From Ferrimonas sp. YFM (GTDB lineage Bacteria; Pseudomonadota; Gammaproteobacteria; Enterobacterales; Shewanellaceae): a stretch of DNA of 64,000 nucleotides. Under the pieces are notes generated by a model. It made no database searches. It was not told the DNA's origin and saw only the letters and a list, made by a program, of their open reading frames with translations. The DNA lies in the NCBI RefSeq assembly GCF_030296015.1, contig NZ_AP027368.1, positions 4,388,839-4,452,838 on the forward strand. The letters are read 5' to 3'. Shown piece by piece: positions 53,053 to 63,738 of the stretch; positions within the stretch are counted from its first letter, which is position 1; the number at the start of each line of letters is the position of its first letter. The translations under genes and the position numbers were made by a program.

Positions 53053-56000
53053 CTAGGCGCGAGTCTCCTGGAGCATCGCCTGCTCCTCCTCTACGCTGAT
53101 GCTCTTGGCCAGCAGGGTGTACATCACCGGCACCACAAACAGGGTGAACAGGGTGCCCACGGACAGGCCCACGGTGATCACCAGGCCGATGTTGTAGCGG
53201 GAAACCGCACCGGCACCGGAGGCCAGCACCAGAGGCATCACCCCGAGCACCATGGCCGCGGTGGTCATCAGGATCGGGCGAAGACGCAGGGCCGCCGCCT
53301 CAATCACCGCTTCCGCCTTGTCCTTACCGGTGCGCTGCAGCTGATTGGCAAACTCCACGATGAGGATGCCGTGCTTGGAGATCAGGCCCACCAGGGTGAT
53401 CAGACCCACCTGGGTGTAGATGTTCAGGGTGGCCGCCCCTAGGAACAGGGGAATCATCGCACCGAAGATCGACAAAGGCACGGTCACCAACACCACCACG
53501 GGATCCCGCCAGCTTTCAAACTGAGCCGCCAGCACCAGGAAGATCACCACCAGGGCCAGGGCAAAGGTGACGTACAGGGCGCCACCTTCGGTCTCAAACT
53601 GCCGGCTCTGGCCGCCGAAATCGTAGGCGTAGCCCTTGGGCGCAATCTCCTGCAGCTTGGCCTTGAGGAAGGTGTGAGCGTCGGCAATGGTGGCGGCACC
53701 GGGCATGGGCATCGCCTCCAGGGTGGCCGAGTTCAGCTGCTGGAACTGGGTCAGGGCATTGGGGATCACCTCCTCCTTCACCGTTACCACGGTGGAGAGG
53801 GGAATGGAGGCACCGGTGTCACTGCTGACATAGAGGTCGGCGATGCGGTCCGCAGTGGAGCGGAACGGTGCATCCGCCTGAGGGATCACCTCATAGCTGC
53901 GTCCCTGAATGTCGAAGTAGTTGGTGCGGAAATCCCCGAGTTGGGTGGAGAGCACGCTGCCGATGGTCTGCATGGAGATCCCCAGCTGACCCGCCTTCTC
54001 CCGGTCGATCTCGATGTGGACCTGGGGCTTGTTCATCTTCAGGGTGCTGTTGACCACCATAAACAGGCCGCTCTGCAGCGCTTCGCGCTTGAGCTTGGTC
54101 ATCACCTCGTTGAGGGTGGCGTGATCCGCGGTGGTGGTCACCACGAAGTTCACCGGCAGGCCGGAGGCCACCCCGGGCAGGGCCGGTGGGTTCACACTGA
54201 AGATCTCCAGGCCGGCAATCCCTTTGGCATCGCGCTGCACCTGGGGCTGGATCTCCATCTGGCTGCGCTCCCGCTGACTCCAGGGCTTAAGGCCCAGCAC
54301 CGAGAAGAAACCGCTCTCGCTGGGGTAACCGGCAAACACCAGGGCCATGTTGTACTCGGGGTACTGGGAGGCCATGTTGATGAACTCATGGCCATAGGCC
54401 ACGGCGTAGTTCACGTTGGCGTTGTCCGGGCCGCTGGCGATGTTGAACAGGTAACCCTGATCTTCGTCCGGAGCCAGCTCAGACTGGGTCATCATGAACA
54501 TGGCGCCGATGGCGGCAAACAGCAGCACGGCTGCGGTCACCATGGCCGCCTTGTAGTAGCCGACCACCTGCTCCAGGATTCGCTGATAGCCATCCTTCAC
54601 CCGGTCAAACAGACGATCCAGGAACTGAGGGAAGGGCTTGTGCAAGTCTTCCTTGTTCAGCAGCTTACTGGCCATCATCGGCGACAGGGTCAGGGCGATA
54701 AAGCCGGAGATCAATACCGCGCCGGCCAGGGTAAAGGCAAACTCGGTAAACAGGGACCCGGTCAGGCCACCCATGAAGCCGATGGGCGCGTACACCGCCG
54801 CCAGGGTGATGGTCATGGCGATCACCGGCATGGCGATCTCACGGGCGCCGACCACGGCGGCCCGCACCGGGGAGAGCCCCTCCTCAATGTGACGGTGAAC
54901 GTTCTCCACGACTACGATGGCGTCATCCACCACCAGGGAGATGGCCATAACCAGCGCTAGCAAAGTCAGCAGATTAATGGAGAAGTCCAGACCCAGCATC
55001 ACCAGACCCACCCCCACCAGGGAGAGGGGGACGGTGACGATGGGGATCATCACACTGCGGAGGGAGCCCAGGAACAGGAACACCACGATCACCACGATCA
55101 CCACGGCTTCACCCAGGGTGGAGAGCACCTCGTCGATGGACTCCTGAATGAACTCGGTGGAGTCGTGGTTCATCACCTGATTGAGGCCGTCGGGCAGGTT
55201 ACGCTCGATCTCCGGCAGCACCTTGTACACGCCCTTGGCCACATCCAGGGGGTTGGCTTCCGGGGTGGTGGTGATGCCCACGAAGATCGCTGGGGTGCCC
55301 TTGAACAGGCCCTGCACCTTCTCGGACTTGGCCGCCAGCTCGATACGGGCCACGTCGCGCAGACGCACCACGGTGTTGCCGTCGCTCTTCACGGTGATGT
55401 TGCCGAACGACGCCTCATCCTGCAGGGAGGTGGAAGCCCGCACCGAGGTCACGGTGTAGCTGTCACGCACCTCACCGGCGGCGGACTGGAAGTTGTTCTG
55501 GGTCAGGACCTGATTGATCTGATCGGCGGTCACCCCATTGGCCTGCATCCGCACCGGATCCAGCCAGATGCGCATGGAGAACTCTTTCTCACCGTAGAGC
55601 TGGGCTTCCGCCACCCCCTCCACCTCGGTGAACTTGGGCTGCACCACCCGCTTCAGGTAGTCGGTGATCTCCACGCCATTCATGGTGTCGCTGAAGTAGG
55701 CCAGGTACATGATGGCCCCGCCACCGGCCACACTCTTGGCGATCACCGGATCGTCGATGCTCTGGGGCAGACGGCCCTGGACCTCGTTGAGCTTGGTCAG
55801 CATCTCCGCCATGGCGGTATTGGCGTCGTAGCCCAGGTTGAGGAACACGGAGATGGTGGACACACCGGCCTTGGAGCTGGCGGTCACATAGTCGATCCCC
55901 TCGGCGGAGGAGATCGCCTCCTGGATGGGCTGGGTCACAAAGCCCTGCACCAGCTCGGCGTTGGCACCGGGGTAAACGGTGGTGACGTCGATCTGGCCAA

Positions 56001-56124
56001 TCTCCATGTCCGGATACTGGCGCACCTGCATGTCCATCAGGGCCCGGGCACCGAACACCAGCAACAGCAGGTTGAGAACGATGGCCAGGACCGGACGGCG
56101 AATAAAGATATCGGTAAACTTCAT
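53053..56124 (-). CDS. RND efflux transporter permease
   Basis: A 1023-residue HAE1-type RND pump with twelve transmembrane helices in two repeats. N-terminus MKFTDIFIRRPVLAIVLNLL; TM4 proton-relay residues in SLVVDDAIVVVENV; porter and docking loops of normal size. It forms an operon with the adaptor gene 9 bp upstream. Drug range cannot be inferred. No outer-membrane channel gene is present nearby, so a TolC encoded elsewhere is assumed. Confidence 0.95.
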   Translation of the reverse strand: MKFTDIFIRRPVLAIVLNLLLLVFGARALMDMQVRQYPDMEIGQIDVTTVYPGANAELVQGFVTQPIQEAISSAEGIDYVTASSKAGVSTISVFLNLGYDANTAMAEMLTKLNEVQGRLPQSIDDPVIAKSVAGGGAIMYLAYFSDTMNGVEITDYLKRVVQPKFTEVEGVAEAQLYGEKEFSMRIWLDPVRMQANGVTADQINQVLTQNNFQSAAGEVRDSYTVTSVRASTSLQDEASFGNITVKSDGNTVVRLRDVARIELAAKSEKVQGLFKGTPAIFVGITTTPEANPLDVAKGVYKVLPEIERNLPDGLNQVMNHDSTEFIQESIDEVLSTLGEAVVIVVIVVFLFLGSLRSVMIPIVTVPLSLVGVGLVMLGLDFSINLLTLLALVMAISLVVDDAIVVVENVHRHIEEGLSPVRAAVVGAREIAMPVIAMTITLAAVYAPIGFMGGLTGSLFTEFAFTLAGAVLISGFIALTLSPMMASKLLNKEDLHKPFPQFLDRLFDRVKDGYQRILEQVVGYYKAAMVTAAVLLFAAIGAMFMMTQSELAPDEDQGYLFNIASGPDNANVNYAVAYGHEFINMASQYPEYNMALVFAGYPSESGFFSVLGLKPWSQRERSQMEIQPQVQRDAKGIAGLEIFSVNPPALPGVASGLPVNFVVTTTADHATLNEVMTKLKREALQSGLFMVVNSTLKMNKPQVHIEIDREKAGQLGISMQTIGSVLSTQLGDFRTNYFDIQGRSYEVIPQADAPFRSTADRIADLYVSSDTGASIPLSTVVTVKEEVIPNALTQFQQLNSATLEAMPMPGAATIADAHTFLKAKLQEIAPKGYAYDFGGQSRQFETEGGALYVTFALALVVIFLVLAAQFESWRDPVVVLVTVPLSIFGAMIPLFLGAATLNIYTQVGLITLVGLISKHGILIVEFANQLQRTGKDKAEAVIEAAALRLRPILMTTAAMVLGVMPLVLASGAGAVSRYNIGLVITVGLSVGTLFTLFVVPVMYTLLAKSISVEEEQAMLQETRA

Positions 56125-56133
56125 GGGTACCCC

Positions 56134-57216
56134 TTAGAGTTCCACGGCGTTGGAGATGGTCACCGGCGTGCCGTTCTCCAGCTTTGAGGTACCCGCATTG
56201 ACCACCTGCATCCCGGGCTCCAGGCCACTGAGGATGGAGACCAGATCGCCTCGCTGCTCACCCACCTGGACGTAGATGCGACGCGCCACCTGTTGGCCCT
56301 TGTCGTCCTTCTCTACCACGAACACCGCATCACCGAAGGGGCTGTAGGCCACGGCGGTGCTGGGCACCACGATGGGGGTCAGGGTGTCACGCATCAGCAG
56401 GCGGATGTCGGCGTACATGCCCGGGTGCAGCTCACCGGTCTGGTTGGGCACCTTGGCACGGATGGCGATATTACGGGTTTTCTCGTCCACCTTGGCTTCC
56501 ACGGCGATCACCTGACCACGGAACTCCTTCTCAGGGGCGGCACTGACGTGGAACACCACCTCCTGGCCCGTATACAGGCTGGGCAGGTACTGTTCTGGCA
56601 CGGAGAAATCGGCATAGAGGGAGCGGGTATCCTGCAGGGTCACCAGGGCATCGCCATTCTGGATGTACTGACCCATGGAGAACTTACGGATGCCCAGTAC
56701 ACCGGTGAAGGGCGCACGGATGTTCTTCTTGGCAATGGTGGCCCGGGTCTGCTCGACGTTGGCGTTGGCCACCTTGAGGTCGGCGCTGGACTGGTCGAAG
56801 TCGGTTTCGGAGATGTTGTTCTTACGGAACAGGCCTTCATTACGCTTGAACTTGATGGCCGCCAACTCCGCCTGAGCCTGGTAGCTCAACAGGTTCGCCT
56901 GCTCCACATCGTCGTTCAGGGTGATCAGCAGCTGACCCGCTTCCACCTGCTGGCCGCTCTTGAACAGGATGCCGTCGACGGTGCCTGACACCTCCGCCGC
57001 CAGCTCGATCCCCTCGATGGCGTTCAGGGTACCCACACTGGCCACCTGGGGGCGCCAGCTCTCGGTCCTGGCCTCCACCACGGAGATGGTCTCAGGAGGC
57101 GGCGTGTACGCAGCGAACTGAGCCATGCCCTCTTGAATCTGTTTGAACTTGATGCCGCCGATGATCGCCAGAATCACCAGCAAACCACCCACAACCAAGG
57201 CAAAGCGCTTGAACAT
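56134..57216 (-). CDS. RND efflux periplasmic adaptor subunit
   Basis: A 360-residue membrane fusion protein: an uncleaved N-terminal helix (residues about 5-24), lipoyl half motifs around ELAAEVSGTVDGILFKSGQQ and IRAPFTGVLG, an alpha-helical hairpin between them, then beta-barrel and membrane-proximal domains. It bridges the RND pump and a TolC-type channel. Ribosome-binding site AAGGAG. A GGCCGG/CCGGCC hairpin (57232-57252) lies just upstream in the leader. Confidence 0.95.
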   Translation of the reverse strand: MFKRFALVVGGLLVILAIIGGIKFKQIQEGMAQFAAYTPPPETISVVEARTESWRPQVASVGTLNAIEGIELAAEVSGTVDGILFKSGQQVEAGQLLITLNDDVEQANLLSYQAQAELAAIKFKRNEGLFRKNNISETDFDQSSADLKVANANVEQTRATIAKKNIRAPFTGVLGIRKFSMGQYIQNGDALVTLQDTRSLYADFSVPEQYLPSLYTGQEVVFHVSAAPEKEFRGQVIAVEAKVDEKTRNIAIRAKVPNQTGELHPGMYADIRLLMRDTLTPIVVPSTAVAYSPFGDAVFVVEKDDKGQQVARRIYVQVGEQRGDLVSILSGLEPGMQVVNAGTSKLENGTPVTISNAVEL

Positions 57217-57317
57217 TACCGAACTCCTTGTGGCCGGTAACTCAATCCGGCCGACGATACTGAGAGGGATTCAGGGATCGGGTCCCACTGCCCCAAATTT
57301 GATTGAGCGCAGTTTAC

Positions 57318-57339
57318 AGACATGCACGTATGTATGTCT
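57318..57339. promoter_or_regulatory. TetR-like operator upstream of the efflux operon
   Basis: AGACATGCA-CGTA-TGTATGTCT, an inverted repeat with one mismatch per 9-bp arm. The ATGTATGT-type arms resemble operators of AcrR-like TetR repressors. No TetR gene is in the window. Confidence 0.55.
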
Positions 57340-57368
57340 AAGAAACCTGTGTAACCAAGTGTGATAAA

Positions 57369-57384
57369 AGTGATCCAGATCACA
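57369..57384. promoter_or_regulatory. CRP-like site upstream of the efflux operon
   Basis: AGTGA-TCCAGA-TCACA, one mismatch to consensus; about 155 bp upstream of the adaptor start. It lies between the ilvA terminator and the TetR-like operator. Confidence 0.6.
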
Positions 57385-57387
57385 CAA

Positions 57388-57421
57388 GAAAACAAACAGG
57401 CCCCATGAGTATGGGGCCTGA
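57388..57421 (-). terminator. Terminator after ilvA
   Basis: Stem CAGGCCCCAT / ATGGGGCCTG (57398-57421) followed on the minus strand by a T-rich stretch. Confidence 0.85.
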
Positions 57422-57455
57422 AGGTGATCAAAGTATGGACAATCTGTTCGGAAGG

Positions 57456-58994
57456 TCAGCGCAGGAAGTAGCGGTAAGCCGCCGATTCGGTCACTTCCCG
57501 GCACTCCAAAGGCAGGGTCGCCAGGAAGGAGCTCAGCTCCTCGTCTCCGTCGGCACCACACTCCAGCCCCATCAGCACCCGGCCGTAGGCGGCGCCATGG
57601 TTGCGATAGTGGAACAGGGAGATGTTCCAGCGCTGACCCAGGCGCAGCAGGAACTGCAGCAGGGCGCCAGGGTGTTCCGGGAAGGTCACATGGAACAGAC
57701 GCTCGCGCACCGGCTGCGGTGGCTGGCCCCCCACCATGTAGCGAACGTGCAGCTTGGCGGTCTCATCCTGTGACAGATCCTCATGGGGGTAGCCCTCACG
57801 GGACAGCGTGTCACTGATCCTGGCCAGCTCCTGGGCATCGGCGATGCGCAAACCGACGAAGATGTTGGCACTGTCCCGGCCCGCCAGCCGGTAATTGAAC
57901 TCGGTGATGGAGCGCTGTCCCAGCAATTGGCAGAAGCGCAGGAAACTGCCCTTCTTCTCCGGGATGGTCACCGCCAGCACCGCCTCCTTGCCCTCACCCA
58001 GTTCACACCGCTCGGAGACGTATCTCAGGCTGTGGAAATTGACGTTGGCGCCGGACAGGATCGCCGCCAGTTTTTCATCCCCCTCCTTGCCTTCGCGATA
58101 ACGCTTCAGCCCCGCCAGAGCCAGGGCACCGGCGGGCTCGGCGATGGCCCGGGTGTCCTCGAAGATGTCTTTGACTGCCGCACAGATCTCATCGGTGCTG
58201 ACGGTGATCACCTGATCCACACACTGCTGCGCCACCCTGAAGGGCTCCTCACCGATGCGCTTCACCGCCACCCCGTCGGCAAACAGCCCCACCCTGTCCA
58301 GGGTCACCGGGTAGCCGGCAGCCAGGGCGGCCTTGAGACAGGCGGCGTCTTCCGGTTCCACTCCTATCACCTTGATGTGGGGCGCCAGCGCCTTGATGTA
58401 GGCGGCGACCCCGGCCACCAGGCCACCTCCGCCCACGGGCACAAACACCGCATCCAGCTGACGCTGCTGCTGCAACAGCTCCTGGCCTATGGTGCCCTGA
58501 CCGGCGATCACCGCCGGGTCGTCGAAGGGCGGGATCAGGGTCAACCCCTGACTCTCCGCCAACTCACGGGCGTGGCCATAGGCGGCATCGAAGTTGTCTC
58601 CGAACAGCACCACCCCACCGCCATGGCCGCGAACCGCGTCCACCTTGATGTCCGGGGTGGTGGCCGGCATCACAATCACCGCCCGGATCCCCAGGCGACT
58701 GGCGGAGAGAGCCACCCCCTGGGCGTGATTGCCGGCGGAGGCTGCCACCACACCACAGGCCCGTTTCGGTTCCGACAACTGATGGATGCAGTTGTAGGCG
58801 CCGCGAAGCTTGAAGGAGTGCACCGGCTGCTGATCTTCCCGCTTCAGCCACACCTGCGCCCCCAGTCGGGCGCTGAGTTTGGCCATGGGGTCCAGGCTGG
58901 TGAGTCTGGCCACGTCATACACCGGCGCCATCAGGATGCGGCGCAGATACTCCTGAGCCAGATCCTGAGTCTGTGGCTTAGGCAGGGCGGCCAT
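57456..58994 (-). CDS. ilvA: Threonine ammonia-lyase, biosynthetic
   Basis: Makes 2-oxobutanoate for isoleucine. The 512-residue protein has the PLP lysine in HSFKLRGAYN (Lys62, as in E. coli), the phosphate-binding GGGGLVAGV, and two ACT-like regulatory domains in the C-terminal third for isoleucine/valine feedback. The start overlaps the ilvD stop (TGATG). Last gene of the leftward ilv operon. Confidence 0.96.
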   Translation of the reverse strand: MAALPKPQTQDLAQEYLRRILMAPVYDVARLTSLDPMAKLSARLGAQVWLKREDQQPVHSFKLRGAYNCIHQLSEPKRACGVVAASAGNHAQGVALSASRLGIRAVIVMPATTPDIKVDAVRGHGGGVVLFGDNFDAAYGHARELAESQGLTLIPPFDDPAVIAGQGTIGQELLQQQRQLDAVFVPVGGGGLVAGVAAYIKALAPHIKVIGVEPEDAACLKAALAAGYPVTLDRVGLFADGVAVKRIGEEPFRVAQQCVDQVITVSTDEICAAVKDIFEDTRAIAEPAGALALAGLKRYREGKEGDEKLAAILSGANVNFHSLRYVSERCELGEGKEAVLAVTIPEKKGSFLRFCQLLGQRSITEFNYRLAGRDSANIFVGLRIADAQELARISDTLSREGYPHEDLSQDETAKLHVRYMVGGQPPQPVRERLFHVTFPEHPGALLQFLLRLGQRWNISLFHYRNHGAAYGRVLMGLECGADGDEELSSFLATLPLECREVTESAAYRYFLR

Positions 58995-60829
58995 CAGGAC
59001 TCCTCCAGCTTGGAAAGATCCCGCACCGCGCCCTTGTCGGCGCTGGTGGCCAGCATGGCATAGGCCTTCAGCGCCGGGCTCACCTGACGCTGACGGCTCT
59101 GCGGTTTGAAACTGCAGTTGGCGGCACGCTCTGCCAATGTCTGTTCATCCACCTCAAGGGCGATGGTGCGCTGAGGAATATGGATGCGGATGGTATCGCC
59201 GTTCTCCACCAGGGCGATCACCCCGCCACTGGCCGCCTCGGGAGAGACGTGACCGATGGACAGCCCGGAGGTACCGCCGGAGAAGCGGCCGTCGGTGATC
59301 AGGGCGCACTTCTGCCCCAGTCCCATGGATTTCAGATAACTGGTGGGGTAAAGCATCTCCTGCATGCCCGGGCCCCCTTTGGGCCCCTCGTAGCGAATCA
59401 CCACCACTTCACCGGCCTGGACCTCACCGTCGAGGATGCCGGCCACCGCCGACTCCTGGCTTTCATAGACCCGGGCAGGTCCGGTAAAGGTCAGGCAGTC
59501 GTCCGGCACCCCGGCGGTCTTCACTATGCTGCCATTGGGTGCCAGGTTACCGGAGAGCACCGCCAGTCCCCCTTCGGACGAGTAGGCGTGCTCGACGCTG
59601 CGGATGCAGCCGTTCTCACGATCGTCGTCCAGCTCCTGCCAACGGCAGGACTGGGAAAAGGCCTGGGTGGTGCGCACCCCGGCGGGGCCGGCACGATAAA
59701 ACTCCAGCACGCTCTCCTCGGTGGTGCCCTTGATGTCGTAGCGCTCCAGCACCTGTCCCAGGGTACCGCCGGCCACATGGGGCACACTGGTGTCCAGCAG
59801 GCCGCCACGGGCCAGCTCCGCCAGCAGGCCGATGACGCCACCGGCACGGTGCACATCTTCCATATGGTAATCCGGGGTGGAGGGGGCCACCTTGCACAGC
59901 TGCGGCACCTGGCGGGACAGGGCATCCATATCCTCCATGGTGAAGGCCACCTCCGCCTCCTGGGCGGCGGCCAGCAGGTGCAGCACCGTATTGGTGGAGC
60001 CGCCCATGGCGATGTCCAGTGCCATGGCGTTGCCGAAGGCGGCGCGAGTGGCGATGCCCCGAGGCAGGGCGGTCTCGTCCTCCTCCTGATACCAACGGCG
60101 GCACAGGTCGACGATGCGCTTGCCTGCTTCCAGGAACAGCTGCTGACGATCGCTGTGGGTGGCCAGCATGGAGCCGTTGCCCGGCAGGGACAGGCCCAGG
60201 GCTTCGGTCAGGCAGTTCATGGAGTTGGCGGTAAACATGCCGGAGCAGGAACCGCAGGTGGGGCAGGCACTGCGCTCCACCTGTTCCGCCTGCTCGTCGG
60301 AAACATTGGGATCGGCGGCCTGGACCATGGCATCCACCAGGTCCAGCTTGATCAACTGTTCTGACAGGCGGGTCTTACCCGCCTCCATGGGGCCACCGGA
60401 GACGAAGATCACCGGGATGTTGAGGCGCAAAGACGCCATCAACATGCCTGGGGTGATCTTGTCGCAGTTGGAGATGCACACCAGGGCATCGGCGCAATGG
60501 GCGTTGACCATATACTCTACCGAGTCAGCAATCAGTTCCCTGCTGGGCAGGGAGTAGAGCATACCGCCATGGCCCATGGCGATGCCGTCATCCACGGCGA
60601 TGGTGTTGAACTCCTTGGCGACCCCGCCGGCTTCCTCAATGGCACCGGCCACCAACTGGCCCATATCCTTGAGATGCACATGGCCGGGGACAAACTGGGT
60701 AAAGGAGTTGGCCACCGCAATAATGGGCTTGCCGAAGTCCTGATCCGTCATACCTGTGGCACGCCAGAGGGCCCGGGCCCCCGCCATATTCCGACCCGAT
60801 GTGGAGGTCGCTGATCTCAGTTTCGGCAT
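58994..60829 (-). CDS. ilvD: Dihydroxy-acid dehydratase
   Basis: A 611-residue [Fe-S] dehydratase of branched-chain synthesis. Signature stretches: [34 protein letters not shown] (cluster cysteines) and the C-terminal [13 protein letters not shown]. Being oxygen-sensitive in E. coli, it is a plausible iron-dependent target for RyhB-type control, though that is not shown. Confidence 0.97.
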   Translation of the reverse strand: MPKLRSATSTSGRNMAGARALWRATGMTDQDFGKPIIAVANSFTQFVPGHVHLKDMGQLVAGAIEEAGGVAKEFNTIAVDDGIAMGHGGMLYSLPSRELIADSVEYMVNAHCADALVCISNCDKITPGMLMASLRLNIPVIFVSGGPMEAGKTRLSEQLIKLDLVDAMVQAADPNVSDEQAEQVERSACPTCGSCSGMFTANSMNCLTEALGLSLPGNGSMLATHSDRQQLFLEAGKRIVDLCRRWYQEEDETALPRGIATRAAFGNAMALDIAMGGSTNTVLHLLAAAQEAEVAFTMEDMDALSRQVPQLCKVAPSTPDYHMEDVHRAGGVIGLLAELARGGLLDTSVPHVAGGTLGQVLERYDIKGTTEESVLEFYRAGPAGVRTTQAFSQSCRWQELDDDRENGCIRSVEHAYSSEGGLAVLSGNLAPNGSIVKTAGVPDDCLTFTGPARVYESQESAVAGILDGEVQAGEVVVIRYEGPKGGPGMQEMLYPTSYLKSMGLGQKCALITDGRFSGGTSGLSIGHVSPEAASGGVIALVENGDTIRIHIPQRTIALEVDEQTLAERAANCSFKPQSRQRQVSPALKAYAMLATSADKGAVRDLSKLEES

Positions 60830-60844
60830 TGTTCTACCCTTTTA

Positions 60845-61819
60845 TTACAACACTTTTGCCGTGGTACAGGCGGCAAACTCCTGCTTGTTTTCCTGCTCTT
60901 CGCTGACGTAGTCCAGCCAGCCCCACTTGTCTTCGGTGACGCCGCTGAACAGGCCAAAGAAGGCCGCCTGCATGTCGGCGGTGATGGGACCACGCTCGCC
61001 TTCGCCCACCTGGATGCCATCCACAGAGCGCACTGGCACGATCTCGGCGGCGGTGCCGGTCATGAAGATCTCGTCGGCCAGATAGAGCGCCTCACGGGCC
61101 AACGCCTCCTCCTTCACCTCATACCCCGCATCGCGGGCCAGGGTGATGATGGTGTCCCGGGTGATGCCGGGCAGAATGGCGGCGGTCACCGGCGGGGTGA
61201 TCAGTACGCCATTTTTCACCAGGAACAGGTTCTCACCTGCGCCTTCGGAGATCTGGCCATTGGTGTCCAGGGCGATCCCCTCGGTGTACCCGTGACGCTT
61301 GGCTTCACCGGAGATCAGCTGGGAGGAGAGATAGTTGCCCCCGGCCTTGGCGCCGGTGGGCATGGTATTGGCCGCCAGGCGGTTCCAGGAGGAGACGCAC
61401 ACATCCACCCCCTGCTTGGTGCTCTCTTCACCCAGGTAGGAGTGCCAGGGGAAGGAGGCCACAATCACCTCGGCCTGACTGCCCGGAGGCACGTTCAGCC
61501 CCAGGCCGACGTTACCGTAGAACGCCAGAGGACGGATGTAGGCGCTGTCCAGGCCGTTGTCGACAATGGTGTCACGGCAGGCCTGTTCCAGCTCCGCCGG
61601 GGTATAGGGGATGGGCATCCGGTAGATCTTGGCGGAGTCGTACAGGCGCTGAATGTGCTCCTGCAAGCGGAATACCGCCGGTCCCCTGGGAGTATGGTAA
61701 GCACGGATCCCCTCGAACACCGAGGAGCCGTAATGCAGGGCATGGCTAAGAACATGCACCTGGGCATCCTGCCAGGGCATCATCTTGCCGTTAAACCAGA
61801 TAAAATCCGCTTGGCTCAC
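60845..61819 (-). CDS. ilvE: Branched-chain amino acid aminotransferase
   Basis: A 324-residue class IV PLP aminotransferase for Leu, Ile and Val. The start is GTG at 61817-61819 preceded by AAGGAG at a six-base spacing, giving MSQADFIWFNGKMMPW; the longer frame would run into ilvM. Motifs: ALHYGSSVFEG, KAGGNYLSS (PLP lysine), EGAGENLFLV and FMTGTAAEIVPV. Confidence 0.96.
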   Translation of the reverse strand: MSQADFIWFNGKMMPWQDAQVHVLSHALHYGSSVFEGIRAYHTPRGPAVFRLQEHIQRLYDSAKIYRMPIPYTPAELEQACRDTIVDNGLDSAYIRPLAFYGNVGLGLNVPPGSQAEVIVASFPWHSYLGEESTKQGVDVCVSSWNRLAANTMPTGAKAGGNYLSSQLISGEAKRHGYTEGIALDTNGQISEGAGENLFLVKNGVLITPPVTAAILPGITRDTIITLARDAGYEVKEEALAREALYLADEIFMTGTAAEIVPVRSVDGIQVGEGERGPITADMQAAFFGLFSGVTEDKWGWLDYVSEEQENKQEFAACTTAKVL

Positions 61820-61833
61820 AATGTGCTCCTTAA

Positions 61834-62085
61834 TTAGCCGTTGGCGATGCGCGCCTGGGAGATCTCCAGGCGACAATTCTTTACGTCGTACAGCTTGTCC
61901 AGCTGACGGGTCAGATGCTCAATGGGGCGCTCGCTGGCAACGGTCACCGCAATGTTGGCCTTACGGTCCATGCTGCTCATATGCATATGGCACACGGTAA
62001 AGCCACGGTGGCGGGTCACCCGCAGTACACGCTCCAAAACCTCTGGCGCCGGGTTCATCTCGATATACAAAGTGTGCTGACTCAT
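61834..62085 (-). CDS. ilvM: Acetolactate synthase II small subunit
   Basis: An 83-residue ACT-domain regulatory subunit ([20 protein letters not shown], then [13 protein letters not shown]) of acetohydroxyacid synthase II. ATGA overlap with ilvG makes a coupled pair. Confidence 0.94.
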   Translation of the reverse strand: MSQHTLYIEMNPAPEVLERVLRVTRHRGFTVCHMHMSSMDRKANIAVTVASERPIEHLTRQLDKLYDVKNCRLEISQARIANG

Positions 62086-63734
62086 GACTGCTTCTCCATC
62101 ATATCGCTATTGGATGCCCCGGGTGGTACCAGAGGCCAGACGTTTTCTTTTTCGGAGATGGACACGTGTAAAAGGAAAGGTCCATCGCTGTTTATCAGTT
62201 GTTCCAGAGCTTCCTCCACCTGGTCTTCACGCCAGATGTGGGCCCCAGGGATATCGAAGGCCGCCGCCATGGCCACGAACTCCGGGTTGTCGGACAGGTT
62301 GGTTTCGCTGTAGCGCTCCTCGAAGAACAGCTCCTGCCACTGCTTCACCATGCCCAGGCGCTGGTTGTCCAGCAGCAGGATCTTCACCGGCAGCTTGGCC
62401 CGCTTGATGGTGGTCAGCTCCTGGCAGTTCATCATGAAAGAGCCATCACCTGAGACCACCAGCACCGGCTTGTCCGGGTGGGCAAACTGGGCGCCGATGC
62501 CCACCGGCAGGCCGAAACCCATGGTGCCCAGGCCGGCACTGGAGAGGTGAGTCTCAGGGCCGTCGAACTCCATGTGCTGAGCCACCCACATCTGATGCTG
62601 ACCCACGTCGCAGGCCACGGTGCTGCCCTTGGGCAGGCGATCGGAGATGGTCTTGAGCAGCCTGGGGGCAAAGATCCCCTCGAAGGGGGCGTCATACTTG
62701 AACGCCCAGTCTCGGGAGCGCTGGTCACAGAGGTCACGCCACTGACCACACTCCAGCGCCATCGCCATGGCCGGCAGCACCTGCTTGAGATCGGCGCTGT
62801 GGCTCAGGTGGGCTGCCTTACGCTTAGAGAACTCCGCCGGGTCGATGTCCAGGTGAATCACCTGGGCGTCTGGAGCGAAGGTGTCCAAGCGGCCGGTTAC
62901 CCGGTCGTCAAAGCGGGCACCGACGGCGATCAGCAGGTCACACTCCTGTACCGCCATGTTGGCCGCCTTGGTGCCGTGCATCCCCAGCATCCCCATGTAG
63001 CCCGGCGTCCCTGGAGCCACGGCGCCGATCCCTTTGAGGGTAGCCACCGAAGGCATGCCTGTGGTGTCGATAAACTGACGCAGCTCGGCAACGGCGTCCG
63101 CCATGCCAACACCACCACCCACATAGAGGACAGGGCGCTTGGCCGCTTTCAACATCTGGTGCGCACGCTCCAGAGGGAAGTCGCCGATGCCGGCGGTACC
63201 ATTAGTGTGGGCGGTCAGGGGCGGGTGATACTCCACCATCCCCTGCTGAATGTCCTTGGGAATGTCCACCAGTACCGGGCCAGGGCGCCCCTCTGCCGCC
63301 AGGGCAAACGCCTGCTGCAGGGTGTCACACAGCTCATCGGCAGTGCGCACCAGGAAACTGTGCTTGGTGCAGGCCAGAGACAGGCCCAGCACATCGATCT
63401 CCTGGAAGGCGTCAGTGCCTATGGCCGCATTGGGCACCTGACCGGTGATGGCGACCAGCGGAATGGAATCCATGTACGCGTCCGCCAGGGCCGTCAACAG
63501 GTTGGTGGCGCCCGGACCTGAAGTGGCAATGCACACCCCGGTCTTGCCTGAGGCACGGGCGTAACCAATAGCGGCGAAGGCCGCCCCCTGCTCATGGCGA
63601 GTCAGGGTGTGGTTGACGGACGAGTCGAGCATGGCATCGTAAACGGGCATGATGGCACCGCCGGGATAGCCAAACACGGTATCCACCCCGAATCCTTCCA
63701 ATGTACGAATAACTGCTTCCGCTCCGCTGATCAT
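62082..63734 (-). CDS. ilvG: Acetolactate synthase II large subunit
   Basis: A 550-residue ThDP enzyme that makes acetolactate and acetohydroxybutyrate. The catalytic Glu is in [16 protein letters not shown], with ThDP-Mg motif GDGSFMMN ... NNQ-type ([11 protein letters not shown]). The frame is intact, unlike E. coli K-12 where ilvG is broken. Confidence 0.96.
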   Translation of the reverse strand: MISGAEAVIRTLEGFGVDTVFGYPGGAIMPVYDAMLDSSVNHTLTRHEQGAAFAAIGYARASGKTGVCIATSGPGATNLLTALADAYMDSIPLVAITGQVPNAAIGTDAFQEIDVLGLSLACTKHSFLVRTADELCDTLQQAFALAAEGRPGPVLVDIPKDIQQGMVEYHPPLTAHTNGTAGIGDFPLERAHQMLKAAKRPVLYVGGGVGMADAVAELRQFIDTTGMPSVATLKGIGAVAPGTPGYMGMLGMHGTKAANMAVQECDLLIAVGARFDDRVTGRLDTFAPDAQVIHLDIDPAEFSKRKAAHLSHSADLKQVLPAMAMALECGQWRDLCDQRSRDWAFKYDAPFEGIFAPRLLKTISDRLPKGSTVACDVGQHQMWVAQHMEFDGPETHLSSAGLGTMGFGLPVGIGAQFAHPDKPVLVVSGDGSFMMNCQELTTIKRAKLPVKILLLDNQRLGMVKQWQELFFEERYSETNLSDNPEFVAMAAAFDIPGAHIWREDQVEEALEQLINSDGPFLLHVSISEKENVWPLVPPGASNSDMMEKQS

Positions 63735-63738
63735 CGGC

